64,000 nt of DNA. It comes from Sphingomonas sp. BAUL-RG-20F-R05-02 (GTDB taxonomy: Bacteria; Pseudomonadota; Alphaproteobacteria; Sphingomonadales; Sphingomonadaceae). The position numbers and the translations under genes were made by a program. Below are positions 17,046 through 25,586 of the stretch, piece after piece. The first letter of the stretch is position 1. Each line of letters begins with the position of its first letter. The notes under the pieces are model-generated. The model was not told the origin of the DNA and ran no database searches. It saw nothing but the letters and a program-made list of their open reading frames with translations. The stretch lies in the NCBI RefSeq assembly GCF_022662305.1, contig NZ_JAKNQH010000006.1:1-64000 (forward strand), written 5' to 3'.

Positions 17046-17632
17046 GTCCCGGTCGGCGGTTCGGCTTGCTGATCGTTGGGCTGGTTGCGGATCAGTGTCT
17101 TAGCGGTCAGGACAGTCTGCGGTGATCCAGCAAGGAGGCTGGTCAACCCGAGCCGGCTGTAACTGGCTGTCGCTACGAGCAGGACGACGTCGCGGGCGCT
17201 GCCTCGCCCACTGACGGACCCGTCCTGATCCCAGCTCCCGTTACGATTGCTGTCTACGAACGCCTCGCCATGGTCGCATCGCCCGTCGTGGTCGGCATCG
17301 TTATACTCTTCCGCCGGACTGGCAGCGTTGCTGTAATCATGATAGCTTTTCGCAACCAGTTCGACCTTGGCACTCGGCATGATCTGGTGAACCGCGGTCG
17401 CCACCGTGGCGTTGATCGCGTTCATCTGCGTCGACGAGCTCGCGCTTTCCAGGCTGATATCGCGAGCCGCCTTCTGAAGCGATCCGACAAGCGCCGATCG
17501 CACATATATCGTGTGCCCGATCTCTAGGCCGCCGAGCAGCATGAGGACCAACACGGGCGCGATGATGGCGAATTCGATCAGCGTCGAGCCGCGATTGGAC
17601 TTGACAAGATTGGTCAACATGGGACGGCTCAT
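17036..17632 (-). CDS. TadE-family minor pilin with an EF-hand-like loop
   Basis: A 198-residue TadE-type protein with 'RGSTLIEFAIIAPVLVLMLL' (about residues 14-33) as prepilin-like membrane helix. Residues 112-123 form a complete EF-hand-type loop (DADHDGRCDHGE: D at 1, 3, 5, G at 6, E at 12) followed by a second, incomplete one (DSNRNGSWDQDG, 127-138). This suggests calcium binding outside the cytoplasmic membrane; binding is inferred, not shown. It overlaps the TadG stop by four bases (ATGA) and the next TadE start by ten, so the three genes are translated together. Confidence 0.85.
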   Translation of the reverse strand: MSRPMLTNLVKSNRGSTLIEFAIIAPVLVLMLLGGLEIGHTIYVRSALVGSLQKAARDISLESASSSTQMNAINATVATAVHQIMPSAKVELVAKSYHDYSNAASPAEEYNDADHDGRCDHGEAFVDSNRNGSWDQDGSVSGRGSARDVVLLVATASYSRLGLTSLLAGSPQTVLTAKTLIRNQPNDQQAEPPTGTCP

Positions 17633-19623
17633 TTGGTCAGCCGCAACTGTGCGATCTTCGCAGCAATTTCGGCGAAGGTGTCGTTGAGTTGCTGACTATT
17701 ATTTGCCTGGAAAGCGCGGCCTTGGGACGCACAAGTTTTGAGCAGCGGCGTCAGGTCGGTGCCGAACGCGATCACCCAGACAGTTATCCCCTTCTTATTC
17801 TTGGCAATAGTGCAATAGCGCGTCAGCCGATCCTCGACGATCGAGTTCTGGTCGCTGTCGCTCGGCAGAGATGAGGGATCGGTCCGCCGTCGGTCAAGCG
17901 CAGACAGCCCATATGCATCGTAATCTTGGATATGCGATTCCGTGTCGCCATCGGTCATGAAGATGATGTTGCGCGCGATCGAACTGCCGTCGGGCGCCGA
18001 GGTGTTCTCGCTGCCAAACAACCCTTCCTTTGAAATCAGTCTCAGGCCCCACAAAAAGCCGATGTCGTGATAGGTATCCCCGCGCGTCAGCAATGCGTTC
18101 AGATAGGATTGCAGCGCCGAGGACGTAAGCCCGGCCTCCTTGCTCTGCAGTTTTCGGGCAGGGCTGGGACAGGCGGCGCGGTTGTAGGGATAGCTTGAAA
18201 GCTGCGTATAACCGGCCGTCGTGTTCACGTCTGCGGTGTTGAAGCCAGTCGGCGGGGTCGCAGTGTAGTTCGTGACCTGACGCGCAAAGAGGAGCGCGGG
18301 CAGAAACGGGGCCCATTGGGTTTCCGGCTTGGACGTATCGGGCGTGCTGTCGACGTCCATGTCCCAAGCGGTGCCGGTTTCTCCCGGCCGTAACGTCTTT
18401 CGCTCCTCGATGCAGGCACTCGCGGCAACCCAGGACACCTTCTGGTCGCTGCCCGTGGCATTGCTGCCGGAAGGCGCATTAACGTTCGCCATCGATACGT
18501 TGCTGGCGCCTGCCATCAGTCCACTCGTGGCGGCACCCTTGAACGCGCTGACGTCGTAGCTGACGGGTTTGTACCAGAAGTAGTTCCGGGTCGTGTAGGT
18601 CGGCTGGCCGGCATTCGGATTGTTGCTGACGGTCTGCGTCTGGCTCTGCTGCGTGCTGGGATAGCTGTTCTTGGTGATCACGCACTGCCCGCTGGAATTG
18701 ACGATGGCCGAATATGTGTCGCCTTCGTACGTGCGATAATTAGTACGCGAGCGCGGGACTGCGCTTGCGGAAGGGTTCCAAGGCGTGCTCGAGGAGTTCG
18801 TGGTCGCCGCCGTGTTTGCCGGCGCTGAGCAATTTTCGGGGTCGCCATAACTCGTCGTGGTGGTCGGTGTGATCGCTGGCGTCCATGCCGAGCTTGTTGT
18901 GACGGTGTTCCCTTGCGTCCCAGTTTGATCCTGCTGCTGCCGATCGAACTGGCGCGACTGATAGGTCCAATTGTTCACGATCCATTCGCGCTTGAGCAGC
19001 AACCCCACATTGACGGTGTTCGAATAGGGTACGAAGCCGTAACGCACCTGCGTACCGGAGATCTTGGCCTGCTCGAGCGTGTTGTAGAAGTTTAACACCG
19101 CATTGCGCAGCCCGGTGATCTTGTTGTCGGAATCGCCCGGATTGGTGTCGGTCATCGATCCGGTGGTATCGAGCACGAACATCACATCGGTGTTAGGCAA
19201 TTGAAGTTGCGCGTCACAGGTACTGCCGAGCGTAATCTGCTTGAAGCCAAATATTTGCATCAAGGCCATCGGCACCGTGGTCGTCGCCGTCCCGTGTACG
19301 ACCACATTCGCATCGACGGTTGGCTGCGGAAATTGGGTGTTCATCGAGCCGTACCGGCCCGGCGAGAAGTTCGCGTTAAAATAGGCTAGCGCGGTCGGGT
19401 ACGTCGTGGGGAGGACATTCGTGCCCTGCATCGATTTGCGATACGCCAGCACCCCCGCGTCGCAGCCCTGCTGCATCCGCGTTTTTACGAGGTAGATACG
19501 GCTGAGGTCGAGCGCGCCACCGCCCATACCTAGCAGTAGCAACAGACCGAGCGCTGACAGGACCAGAACGTTTCCACGCTCGTCATTCCTCAGCCGCTTC
19601 AGCCATACGACCACTCGCCTCAT
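17629..19623 (-). CDS. TadG-like protein with von Willebrand factor A domain
   Basis: A 664-residue protein, first gene of the tad-type operon. ATG at 19623 is preferred over the longer frame because GGGGGAAA precedes it. The N-terminal 'DERGNVLVLSALGLLLLLGM' helix is the TadG/TadE-like anchor. The vWA domain starts at 'TDVMFVLDTTGSMTD' with a MIDAS-type DxTxS, and ends in 'NIIFMTDGDTES' and 'ITVWVIAFGTDLTPLLK'. The central 250 residues are Ser/Thr/Asn/Gln-rich and low in complexity, as in exposed pilus-tip or surface proteins. The family is linked to Tad pilus assembly and adherence. Membrane orientation is inferred. Confidence 0.85.
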   Translation of the reverse strand: MRRVVVWLKRLRNDERGNVLVLSALGLLLLLGMGGGALDLSRIYLVKTRMQQGCDAGVLAYRKSMQGTNVLPTTYPTALAYFNANFSPGRYGSMNTQFPQPTVDANVVVHGTATTTVPMALMQIFGFKQITLGSTCDAQLQLPNTDVMFVLDTTGSMTDTNPGDSDNKITGLRNAVLNFYNTLEQAKISGTQVRYGFVPYSNTVNVGLLLKREWIVNNWTYQSRQFDRQQQDQTGTQGNTVTTSSAWTPAITPTTTTSYGDPENCSAPANTAATTNSSSTPWNPSASAVPRSRTNYRTYEGDTYSAIVNSSGQCVITKNSYPSTQQSQTQTVSNNPNAGQPTYTTRNYFWYKPVSYDVSAFKGAATSGLMAGASNVSMANVNAPSGSNATGSDQKVSWVAASACIEERKTLRPGETGTAWDMDVDSTPDTSKPETQWAPFLPALLFARQVTNYTATPPTGFNTADVNTTAGYTQLSSYPYNRAACPSPARKLQSKEAGLTSSALQSYLNALLTRGDTYHDIGFLWGLRLISKEGLFGSENTSAPDGSSIARNIIFMTDGDTESHIQDYDAYGLSALDRRRTDPSSLPSDSDQNSIVEDRLTRYCTIAKNKKGITVWVIAFGTDLTPLLKTCASQGRAFQANNSQQLNDTFAEIAAKIAQLRLTK

Positions 19624-19717
19624 CGCTTTCCCCCTGTCGACGAAGCACGCCTCATAAAGACGGCCGTTCATCACGGGATGGATAATACTTCATTATTCTT
19701 AAGAATTGATGCAGCGT

Positions 19718-20498
19718 GGCTTTGTCTGCACTTCAGACCAATGTGGCAGGTAGCGACCGGGGTGATACCCAGCACGTATGAGCCGCAGATCCCGAGCCAA
19801 ACCGCCCTCCGTTCCATTGCTTTAACTCGTCGCCCGAGGTGATCCGCTTCATGGTGATGATATACATACGTTTTCCATTGTCGCTGCGGAACGCCGAGGA
19901 CCTGCTTGTCGAACGCGGCATCGATATGAGCCACGAGACAGTGCGGCAGTGATGGAACAGGTTCGGGCCGATACTCGTCGGCGATATGCACCAGCAGCGC
20001 ATCTAGCGCATGCGGGGCTTCCGCCATTGGCGCTGGCACCTGGACGAGATGTACGTGAAGCTGAACGGCGAGATGGTGTACCTGTGGCGTGCCGTCGATC
20101 ACGAAGGTGAGATCCTCGAGAGCTACAGCACAAGGAGCCGTGACAAGGACGCCGCGCTGCGCTTTATGAAGAAAGCGCTGAAGCGTCACGGCTTGCCAGA
20201 GTCGATTACCACCGACGGTCTGCGCTCCTACCGCGCCGCGATGAACGAGCTTGGCAACGCCGAGAAGCAGGAGATCGGCCGCCGGGCGATCAACCGTGTG
20301 GAGAACAGCCACCTGCCTTTTCGACGACGAGAGCGCGCGATGCTCAGGTTCAGGCGCATAAAGACGTTACAGAAGTTTCCCTCCGTCCACGCCAACGTTC
20401 ACAACCACTTCAACCTGGAACGCCATCTTTTCAAGCGCCAGATCTTCAAGGAACGCCGCTAGGCCGCACTGGCTGAGTGGCAGCGGGTCATGGCCTGA
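19718..20498 (+). mobile_element. Degenerate IS6-family insertion sequence
   Basis: The decayed transposase at 19809-20498 is preceded by GGCTTTGTCTGCA at 19718-19730, which resembles the usual IS6-family end (GGCTTTGTTGCAAA type). I could not find a matching right-hand repeat, so the right border is set at the transposase end and is approximate. The insertion appears to have truncated the unknown gene that reads in from 20869. Confidence 0.5.
19809..20498 (+). pseudogene. IS6-family transposase with three nonsense codons
   Basis: One frame reads almost through as an IS6/IS26-type DDE transposase: 'PFHCFNSSPEVIRFMVMIYI', 'LSLRNAEDLLVERGIDMSHE', 'FRHWRWHLDEMYVKLNGEMV', 'YLWRAVDHEGEILESYSTRS', 'RDKDAALRFMKKALKRHG', 'ITTDGLRSYRAAMNELGN' and 'RAINRVENSHLPFRRRERAM'. 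It is broken by in-frame TGA at 19950, TAG at 20004 and TAG at 20460. The final 'AALAEWQRVMA' and the natural TGA at 20496 follow the last nonsense codon. Decay is by point mutation, with the length otherwise preserved, so the insertion is old but not rearranged. Confidence 0.85.
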
Positions 20499-20869
20499 GG
20501 AACCGCCGCCGCAGCAGCAGCTTCATCCTGTAGAGACGAGTTCGCATTAGATTGACAGTGCGTGGCGGCACTATCGTCGGAGTAGAAGATCAGATTGGCG
20601 GGAAACTCCGCCTCGGCCGTAAGCGTCTCCGCGCTATCGTCGGCTTCGAACGTGAGACCGATCGCGGGGTGCTTCACCAGCGCGGCCGACAGTCGGGCCG
20701 CTGCGACCAACGCCTGACCGCGATCGACCCCGCGGCCCTCGATTGCGGTAAAGCCGAGCGACCGCGCCGTCCAGGCGGCATAGGCATCGGCGCGAGCAAC
20801 GGTCTGGACCGTGGACGTCGACCCCGCCAATCGGCTCACGTCCGCCCAGGTGATGATTGAAAATCGCAT
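20459..20869 (-). pseudogene. Unknown protein gene, 3' end replaced by IS6 sequence
   Basis: From ATG 20869 (GAGGA upstream) the frame encodes 'MRFSIITWADVSRLAGSTST' and about 110 further residues of ordinary composition, in a family I do not recognise. The last 15 or so codons and the stop come from the end of the IS6-family element (transposase ends at 20498), so the original C-terminus is missing. It starts 16 bases after the stop of the response-regulator remnant and was probably co-transcribed with it. Confidence 0.5.
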
Positions 20870-20885
20870 ATGAGGATCCTCGCAC

Positions 20886-21345
20886 TCAGGCGGCATGCCG
20901 GAAGGCACGCTCGTCGGCAGCGACCGGCTCGAACGAGATGGCGTGTGTCAGCGGAGAGGCGACAACCACCGACAGGTTCATCAGCACGCCGTCAGGGTCG
21001 ATCAACTCGCGGCCGACCGGATGGAAGCGCCAGCCCGCGAAGCGTCGCCAGCTGCGCGCTGGTGGCGCTGCTGGCTCTCTTACCACGCCGCGCCGCAGCA
21101 CGGAGCGAATGCGCGCAAGCAGTTCACGTGGATTGGCCGGTTTGGCGATGTAATCGTCGGCACCGAGTTCAAGGCCAACGATCCGGTCGATATCTTGGCC
21201 GATCACGGGCAGGATGATGACTGGTGGACTTGAGGACCGGTCGAGCGCGCGCAGGATGGCGAGGCCGTCTTCGCCGGGCATCATGACGTCGAGCACAATG
21301 AGCGCGTAGCGTTAACGCTCGAGGGCGCTGCGCATCTCGCCGCCA
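20886..21345 (-). pseudogene. OmpR-family response regulator, truncated and interrupted
   Basis: The frame reads as the receiver domain from its phospho-acceptor onward ('RYALIVLDVMMPGEDGLAIL', with the Asp), through 'DRIVGLELGADDYIAKPANP' (conserved Lys) and 'RELLARIRSVLRR'. The start of the winged-helix domain follows ('FAGWRFHPVGRELIDPDGVL'). A TAA near 21312 replaces a residue just before 'RYALIVLD', and the sequence upstream ends near 21370 without the first beta strand. The DNA-binding domain is also cut short: after 'LMNLS' it ends within 30 unrelated residues. The gene is therefore dead at both ends. Confidence 0.8.
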
Positions 21346-21374
21346 CTGGCACTTCGGGGCCGATTAAGTGAAGC

Positions 21375-21851
21375 TTGCCCAACCCGATCATTGGCGAAGT
21401 GACGCAAACCGCGCACGAGATCGACGCCGCCGCGCCGGTGCTGGCCAATTCGGTGCCGGATGCCGCCGATACGCGGGTGATCGCGCGGTATGCGGATCCG
21501 GGCGGCTGGCTGGACAAAAAGCCGGCGATCGTGACCCGGTCCGTCGGCAAGGGGAGCATCACCTATGTCGGCGCCTGGCTCGATGCTGCCGCCATGCGCG
21601 TGCTGGCGGGGCGGATGCTGGACGAGGCAGCCGTCGCCACGATCCTGCCCGTCGCCAGCCCCGACATCGAGGTGAGCGCACGCGCCGGAGCGGAGCGTTG
21701 CGTGCTGGTCGTCATCAATCACGGCGTCGCGGCACAGCCGGTCTCGCTGCCGTCCGGCGCGCGGCTGGTGGTCGGCGCCGTACCGGGCGGAACCTTGCCG
21801 GCACACGGCGTCGCCGTCGCCGAGGTGCCACGAGACGCCGTATGCCGTTAG
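21375..21851 (+). pseudogene. GH42 beta-galactosidase, C-terminal fragment
   Basis: The frame translates as the C-terminal part of a GH42 beta-galactosidase: 'IIGEVTQTAHEIDAAAPVLA', 'RYADPGGWLDKKPAIVTRSV', 'GKGSITYVGAWLDAAAMRVL' and a final beta domain. The catalytic TIM barrel is absent; the sequence begins at about 21370, directly against the response-regulator remnant. The ATG-like start at 21375 is fortuitous. An ancient deletion or rearrangement removed the first three quarters of the gene. Assignment is based on the characteristic DPxGWLDxKPAIVTR pattern. Confidence 0.65.
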
Positions 21852-21878
21852 CGCGGCCGCGGCATCGCCGTGCGCGGC

Positions 21879-23558
21879 CTACCGCCAGTGCGCCCGCTTC
21901 GACACCCGTCCGACGCCGGGGTTGAAGCTGTTGGTTGGATCGAGCGCGCGGTAATGATCGGTCAAGGCGGGCTTGGCGTAGTAGAGATGACCGACGTTAT
22001 GTTCGGCCGGATATTCCGCACCACGCGCGTCCAGCAACGCCCACATCGCGTGTTCGATCGCGAGCGGGTCATGCCCGGCGCGGATCACGTAATCCTGATG
22101 GAAGACGTGGCAGAAGAAGTGGCCGTAGTAGAATCTGTGAGCGATCGCCGCCTCCAGTTCGGCGGGCAACGTCTCGAACCACGCGATATCGTTGCGGCGA
22201 AGCGCGATGTCGAGTGCGACGATATCGGCCACCTCGCGCGTATGCACGGTGCGGTAGCGCACAGCGGCGCCCGCTGCGGCAAAGCGGTGCGTGAAGGCGG
22301 CATCGCCCTCTTGCCTCGTGCAACGGAAGAACGCGCCCTCACCCGCGCCTAGCGCCTGCGCGAGCAGCGCTTCGGTCGCGTCCGCATCGGCAGCGGCTAC
22401 GCGCAGCATCAGGTGATGCTCGAAACGGTCGCGGTAGTCGGTCAGCCGTTTGGGCAGATGGCTCGGGCCGAGGCGGGTGGCGACCTGCAAGGTCTTGTCC
22501 GCGACGTTGCGCAGGCCGAGCCAGCGGAACCAGCCGTCGACGCGGTCCTTCCACCGGAACAACGTCGGCAGACGCGCGGTGCCGAGGTGCCGGATCGCGA
22601 GGAACGTGTCCCGGCCGTAGCGTTCGGTGAGGACGAAGGCGTCGCGGTGGATGTACTCGCCCGCGATCGGCAGCGGCAGGTCGCCGCCGAGCATCTCGCG
22701 CCGCAAGCGGGTAAGGTCTGCGGTGTCGTTCGAACCGATGTAGAAGACGGTCGTGCCCGCCTCCTTCACGAACGTGTCGAGCCGCGCCGCGAACAGTACG
22801 ACGTGGCCGGCCGATCCCGACGCTTCGAACAATCGCTTGGGGTCGGCATTGAAGCGCGCCGGGGTGTCGGCATCGACGTCGCGGACGTGGGTCGCGTAAT
22901 CGTGATCGGACGCGCGCGCACCGGTGTCGCGCACCTCCGCCTCGGTGAAGCCGCCGCGCTCTAACCGCGCGAGGATTTCCTCCGGCGTCGTGCCGAGATC
23001 GATGCCGAGGTGATTGACCAGTTCCAGCCGGCCGTCCGCATCGACCCGCGCGTACAGCGCCAGTTCGGTGAAAGCCGGGCCACGCCGCACCAGCGCACCC
23101 CCCGAAGTGTTGCACACGCCGCCCAGCACCGACGCGCCGATGCAGGACGATCCGATCACCGAATGCGGCTCGCGGCCAAGCGGCGCCAGCGTCTTCTCCA
23201 GCACGTCGAGCGTCGCGCCCGGCAGGCACACCACCTGCGCGCCGCCCTGCACCAGATGCACGCCGGCGATCCGCAGCGTCGAGACGACGACGACCGGCCG
23301 GTCGTAATCGTCTCCGTCCGGGGTCGATCCGCCGGTGAGCCCGGTATTGCTTGCCTGCGGGATCAAGATTGCGCCCGCCTCGATCACTGCCTGCGCCACA
23401 CGCCACAATTCGATCAGCGATGCCGGCCGCACCACCGCTGCGACCGGCCCGCTGCCGAAGCGGTATCCGGTGCGGAAGCGGTGCGTCTCGGCCTCGCCGG
23501 TCAGCACATGCTGCGCGCCGACCGCTGCCCGCAGCGCGGCAAGCAAGCCAGCGCTCAC
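21879..23558 (-). CDS. dld: Quinone-dependent D-lactate dehydrogenase
   Basis: A 559-residue FAD enzyme oxidising D-lactate to pyruvate at the inner face of the membrane and feeding the quinone pool. N-terminal FAD domain: 'RFRTGYRFGSGPVAAVVRP', 'LIPQASNTGLTGGSTPDGDD', 'SSCIGASVLGGVCNTSGGAL'. The C-terminal membrane-binding domain is Dld-specific: 'FHQDYVIRAGHDPLAIEHAM' and 'EYPAEHNVGHLYYAKPALTD'. GTG at 23558 is chosen because it overlaps the upstream stop by four bases (GTGA) and fits the family's start; a TTG at 23585 is possible. The gene is complete although its upstream neighbour is a broken glycosidase. Confidence 0.93.
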   Translation of the reverse strand: MSAGLLAALRAAVGAQHVLTGEAETHRFRTGYRFGSGPVAAVVRPASLIELWRVAQAVIEAGAILIPQASNTGLTGGSTPDGDDYDRPVVVVSTLRIAGVHLVQGGAQVVCLPGATLDVLEKTLAPLGREPHSVIGSSCIGASVLGGVCNTSGGALVRRGPAFTELALYARVDADGRLELVNHLGIDLGTTPEEILARLERGGFTEAEVRDTGARASDHDYATHVRDVDADTPARFNADPKRLFEASGSAGHVVLFAARLDTFVKEAGTTVFYIGSNDTADLTRLRREMLGGDLPLPIAGEYIHRDAFVLTERYGRDTFLAIRHLGTARLPTLFRWKDRVDGWFRWLGLRNVADKTLQVATRLGPSHLPKRLTDYRDRFEHHLMLRVAAADADATEALLAQALGAGEGAFFRCTRQEGDAAFTHRFAAAGAAVRYRTVHTREVADIVALDIALRRNDIAWFETLPAELEAAIAHRFYYGHFFCHVFHQDYVIRAGHDPLAIEHAMWALLDARGAEYPAEHNVGHLYYAKPALTDHYRALDPTNSFNPGVGRVSKRAHWR

Positions 23559-24252
23559 ACCCGCACCAGCCGCACCGCCAGCCAAGGCTTGCCCGATAGC
23601 GCCAGCGTCGGCCGCGCCGGATCGTGGACGTCGTAATCGTTCATCTGCGCCATCGTGAAAGTGCCTGCCGGCGTGATCGTCATGTTCCAGGTATCAATGA
23701 TGTCGGCACGGTAGCTGTGCAAGGCCCCGGCGCCCTTGCCCGGCAGCACCACCGGCCATTCCGCCGGCGTGTCCGCCCCGAAATAGCGCAGGTAATAGTC
23801 CTGATCCTTGCCGGCGAGGCGGTAGCCCCACCAGGTTTGGATCGGATCGACGCCGGGTGCCGGACCGTTCTCCAGAATGCCGCGCAGGAAGGCCAGCCGG
23901 GGCGCGCTGTGCCCGCGCAGCACACCGCCCTGCCCCAGCCATGATCCATCGGCGTTGCGATCACTCGCGAAGGTTTCGCTGTGGCCGACATAGGTGCCGC
24001 CGATCGTGCCCCACCAGAACCGCTCGACCATCGCCTCGGCCGAAAGGTTGCCCCATCGCTTGGCGATGTCGCCCTCGTAACATACCTCGTCGAAGATCAC
24101 CGGCTTGCCCGTCATCGCGCGGTGCAGTTCGGCGCGGCCGTCGTCGAGCACCGCGTGGCCGTTCTGCACGCTGGCATGCGTGATCCACGGTTTGCGATGA
24201 TCGTAATATATCTTGATCTGGTGGATCGAGCGCAGCCGATCGTTCGAGCATG
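23555..24252 (-). pseudogene. Glycoside hydrolase (DUF4038/DUF5605 type), N-terminally truncated
   Basis: The frame carries the C-terminal half of an apiosidase-like glycosidase. Its end of barrel is 'YYDHRKPWITHASVQNGHAV' (upstream of the first ATG), 'GKPVIFDEVCYEGDIAKRWG' and 'AMVERFWWGTIGGTYVGHSE'. A beta domain follows: 'DYYLRYFGADTPAEWPVVLP' and 'IIDTWNMTITPAGTFTMAQM'. The reading is open up to about 24250, where it meets the oppositely oriented transporter fragment, and the N-terminal half of the barrel is missing. The intact 3' end overlaps dld by four bases, so the pair was an operon. Confidence 0.65.
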
Positions 24253-24939
24253 CACGAAAGTGCGCACTGGCTGGAAGCGCAGGCGGCTGAAAAAGACAGT
24301 CCCGCCAAGCACCGCGTTCGCGTACGCGATCTCTTCCAGCCGCGCTACATCGGCGGGATGGCGTTCCTCGTCGGCATGTACCTGTTCTGGAACCTGTGGG
24401 CCGGTACCAACGGCTTCTTCTTTCCCTACATCCTGCGCACGGTCGGAAGTCAGACGCAGGCCATGTCGGTGACGCTGCAGATGCTGAGCTTCGGCACCGG
24501 CATGCTATCGATCGCGTTCATCTTCATGCCGCTGTCGGACCGGGTGAACCAGCGTGCGCTGTTCGCTGCCTCTGCGATCATCCAGATCGTCGGCATGGCG
24601 CTGCTCGCAATTTTTCCACTCTCACTTCCGGTGGCGATCGTCCACGTGCTGATGATGGCGATCGGGCAAGGCTTCGGCGCGCAATGCTTCTTCCAATTGT
24701 GGAGTTCGGAACTGTTCCCGACCTTGCTGCGCAGCACCGCGCAGGGCGTGATGTTCGCGGTGGTACGCGTGACGCTAGGCTTCTGGTCGTTCTTCGTGCC
24801 GGTGTTGACCGCGACCGGTTTCCACACACTCGCGTGGATCTTGACAGGGTTCCTCGCTGTCAGCGGTTTCGTTGGGACGACTTGGGCACCTCGCAACGAG
24901 GGCAAGTCACTGGCCGATCTCGAAGCCAAGTTAGGTTAG
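24250..24939 (+). pseudogene. Sugar-porter MFS transporter, C-terminal half
   Basis: The 229-codon frame holds only the last six helices of a sugar-porter-type MFS protein: 'IGGMAFLVGMYLFWNLWAGT' starts the second half. The family motif in 'SSELFPTLLRSTAQGVMFAV' (PxxLRSTAQG) is followed by 'GKSLADLEAKLG' at the C-terminus. The first half is absent; the sequence begins head-to-head with the truncated glycosidase. The N-terminal stretch 'HWLEAQAAEKDS' is the usual central loop. Its native substrate was probably a monosaccharide. I regard it as a remnant. Confidence 0.75.
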
Positions 24940-25126
24940 TAGCTTTGATGGTTAGCAAAGCGAGCGCAATGAAGCTGATGTAGCGTCGCTTCTGCAACGC
25001 ATTTGTGGATATGCCGATAGCTGGCGTCACGTGCCGTGCGCACGGCTTAGCAGCCGGTGGACCCGAGCACGAGCACGAAGCCGGCCAGCAACAGCCCCCG
25101 CTCCCGTCGCTGACCGCTCGACGCCA

Positions 25127-25573
25127 TCAGAACTTCGCGATCAACGTGACGCCGCCGATCATCAGCGCGCCGCCGAGCGCGCGTTGCCAGTTCATCGAAT
25201 GCTGCTCCATGCGAAGAAGCCCGAAATGATCGATGGCGAGGCTGGCGAGGATGTTCGCGGTGATGGTGACGCCATTAACCGGGCCGGCGCCGAGCTTCTG
25301 GATCAGCAGGAAGCCGGCGAACACCGCCACCGCGCCAACGATGCCGCCGAGCGGCGCCCACCACGGCATCGACATGACGTCGCCGACGCTGGGCAGCGGT
25401 CGCGGCATGCAGGCGAATAGCGTCACGGTCGCGAACATCACCAGCATGAACGAAACCGAGGTCGCCAGCCACGGGTTGTGCAACGACTTGTTGAGCTGGC
25501 CACCCATCGCGGCGCCCACCGCCTGCAACATGCCGGCGACGAAGATGAAGGGAAAAGCCCAGGCAGCATTCAT
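25127..25573 (-). CDS. DMT-superfamily transporter, YdcZ/DUF606 type
   Basis: A 148-residue membrane protein with five predicted helices, the length of YdcZ (DUF606) proteins in the drug/metabolite transporter superfamily: 'FPFIFVAGMLQAVGAAMGGQ', 'LATSVSFMLVMFATVTLFAC', 'WWAPLGGIVGAVAVFAGFLL' and 'LGGALMIGGVTLIAKF'. Half-size members often act as homo- or heterodimers. It is last in a minus-strand operon, 13 bases after the ArsB-family gene, with AGGA before the ATG. The substrate is unknown. Confidence 0.85.
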   Translation of the reverse strand: MNAAWAFPFIFVAGMLQAVGAAMGGQLNKSLHNPWLATSVSFMLVMFATVTLFACMPRPLPSVGDVMSMPWWAPLGGIVGAVAVFAGFLLIQKLGAGPVNGVTITANILASLAIDHFGLLRMEQHSMNWQRALGGALMIGGVTLIAKF

Positions 25574-25586
25574 TGCGTGTGTCCTA

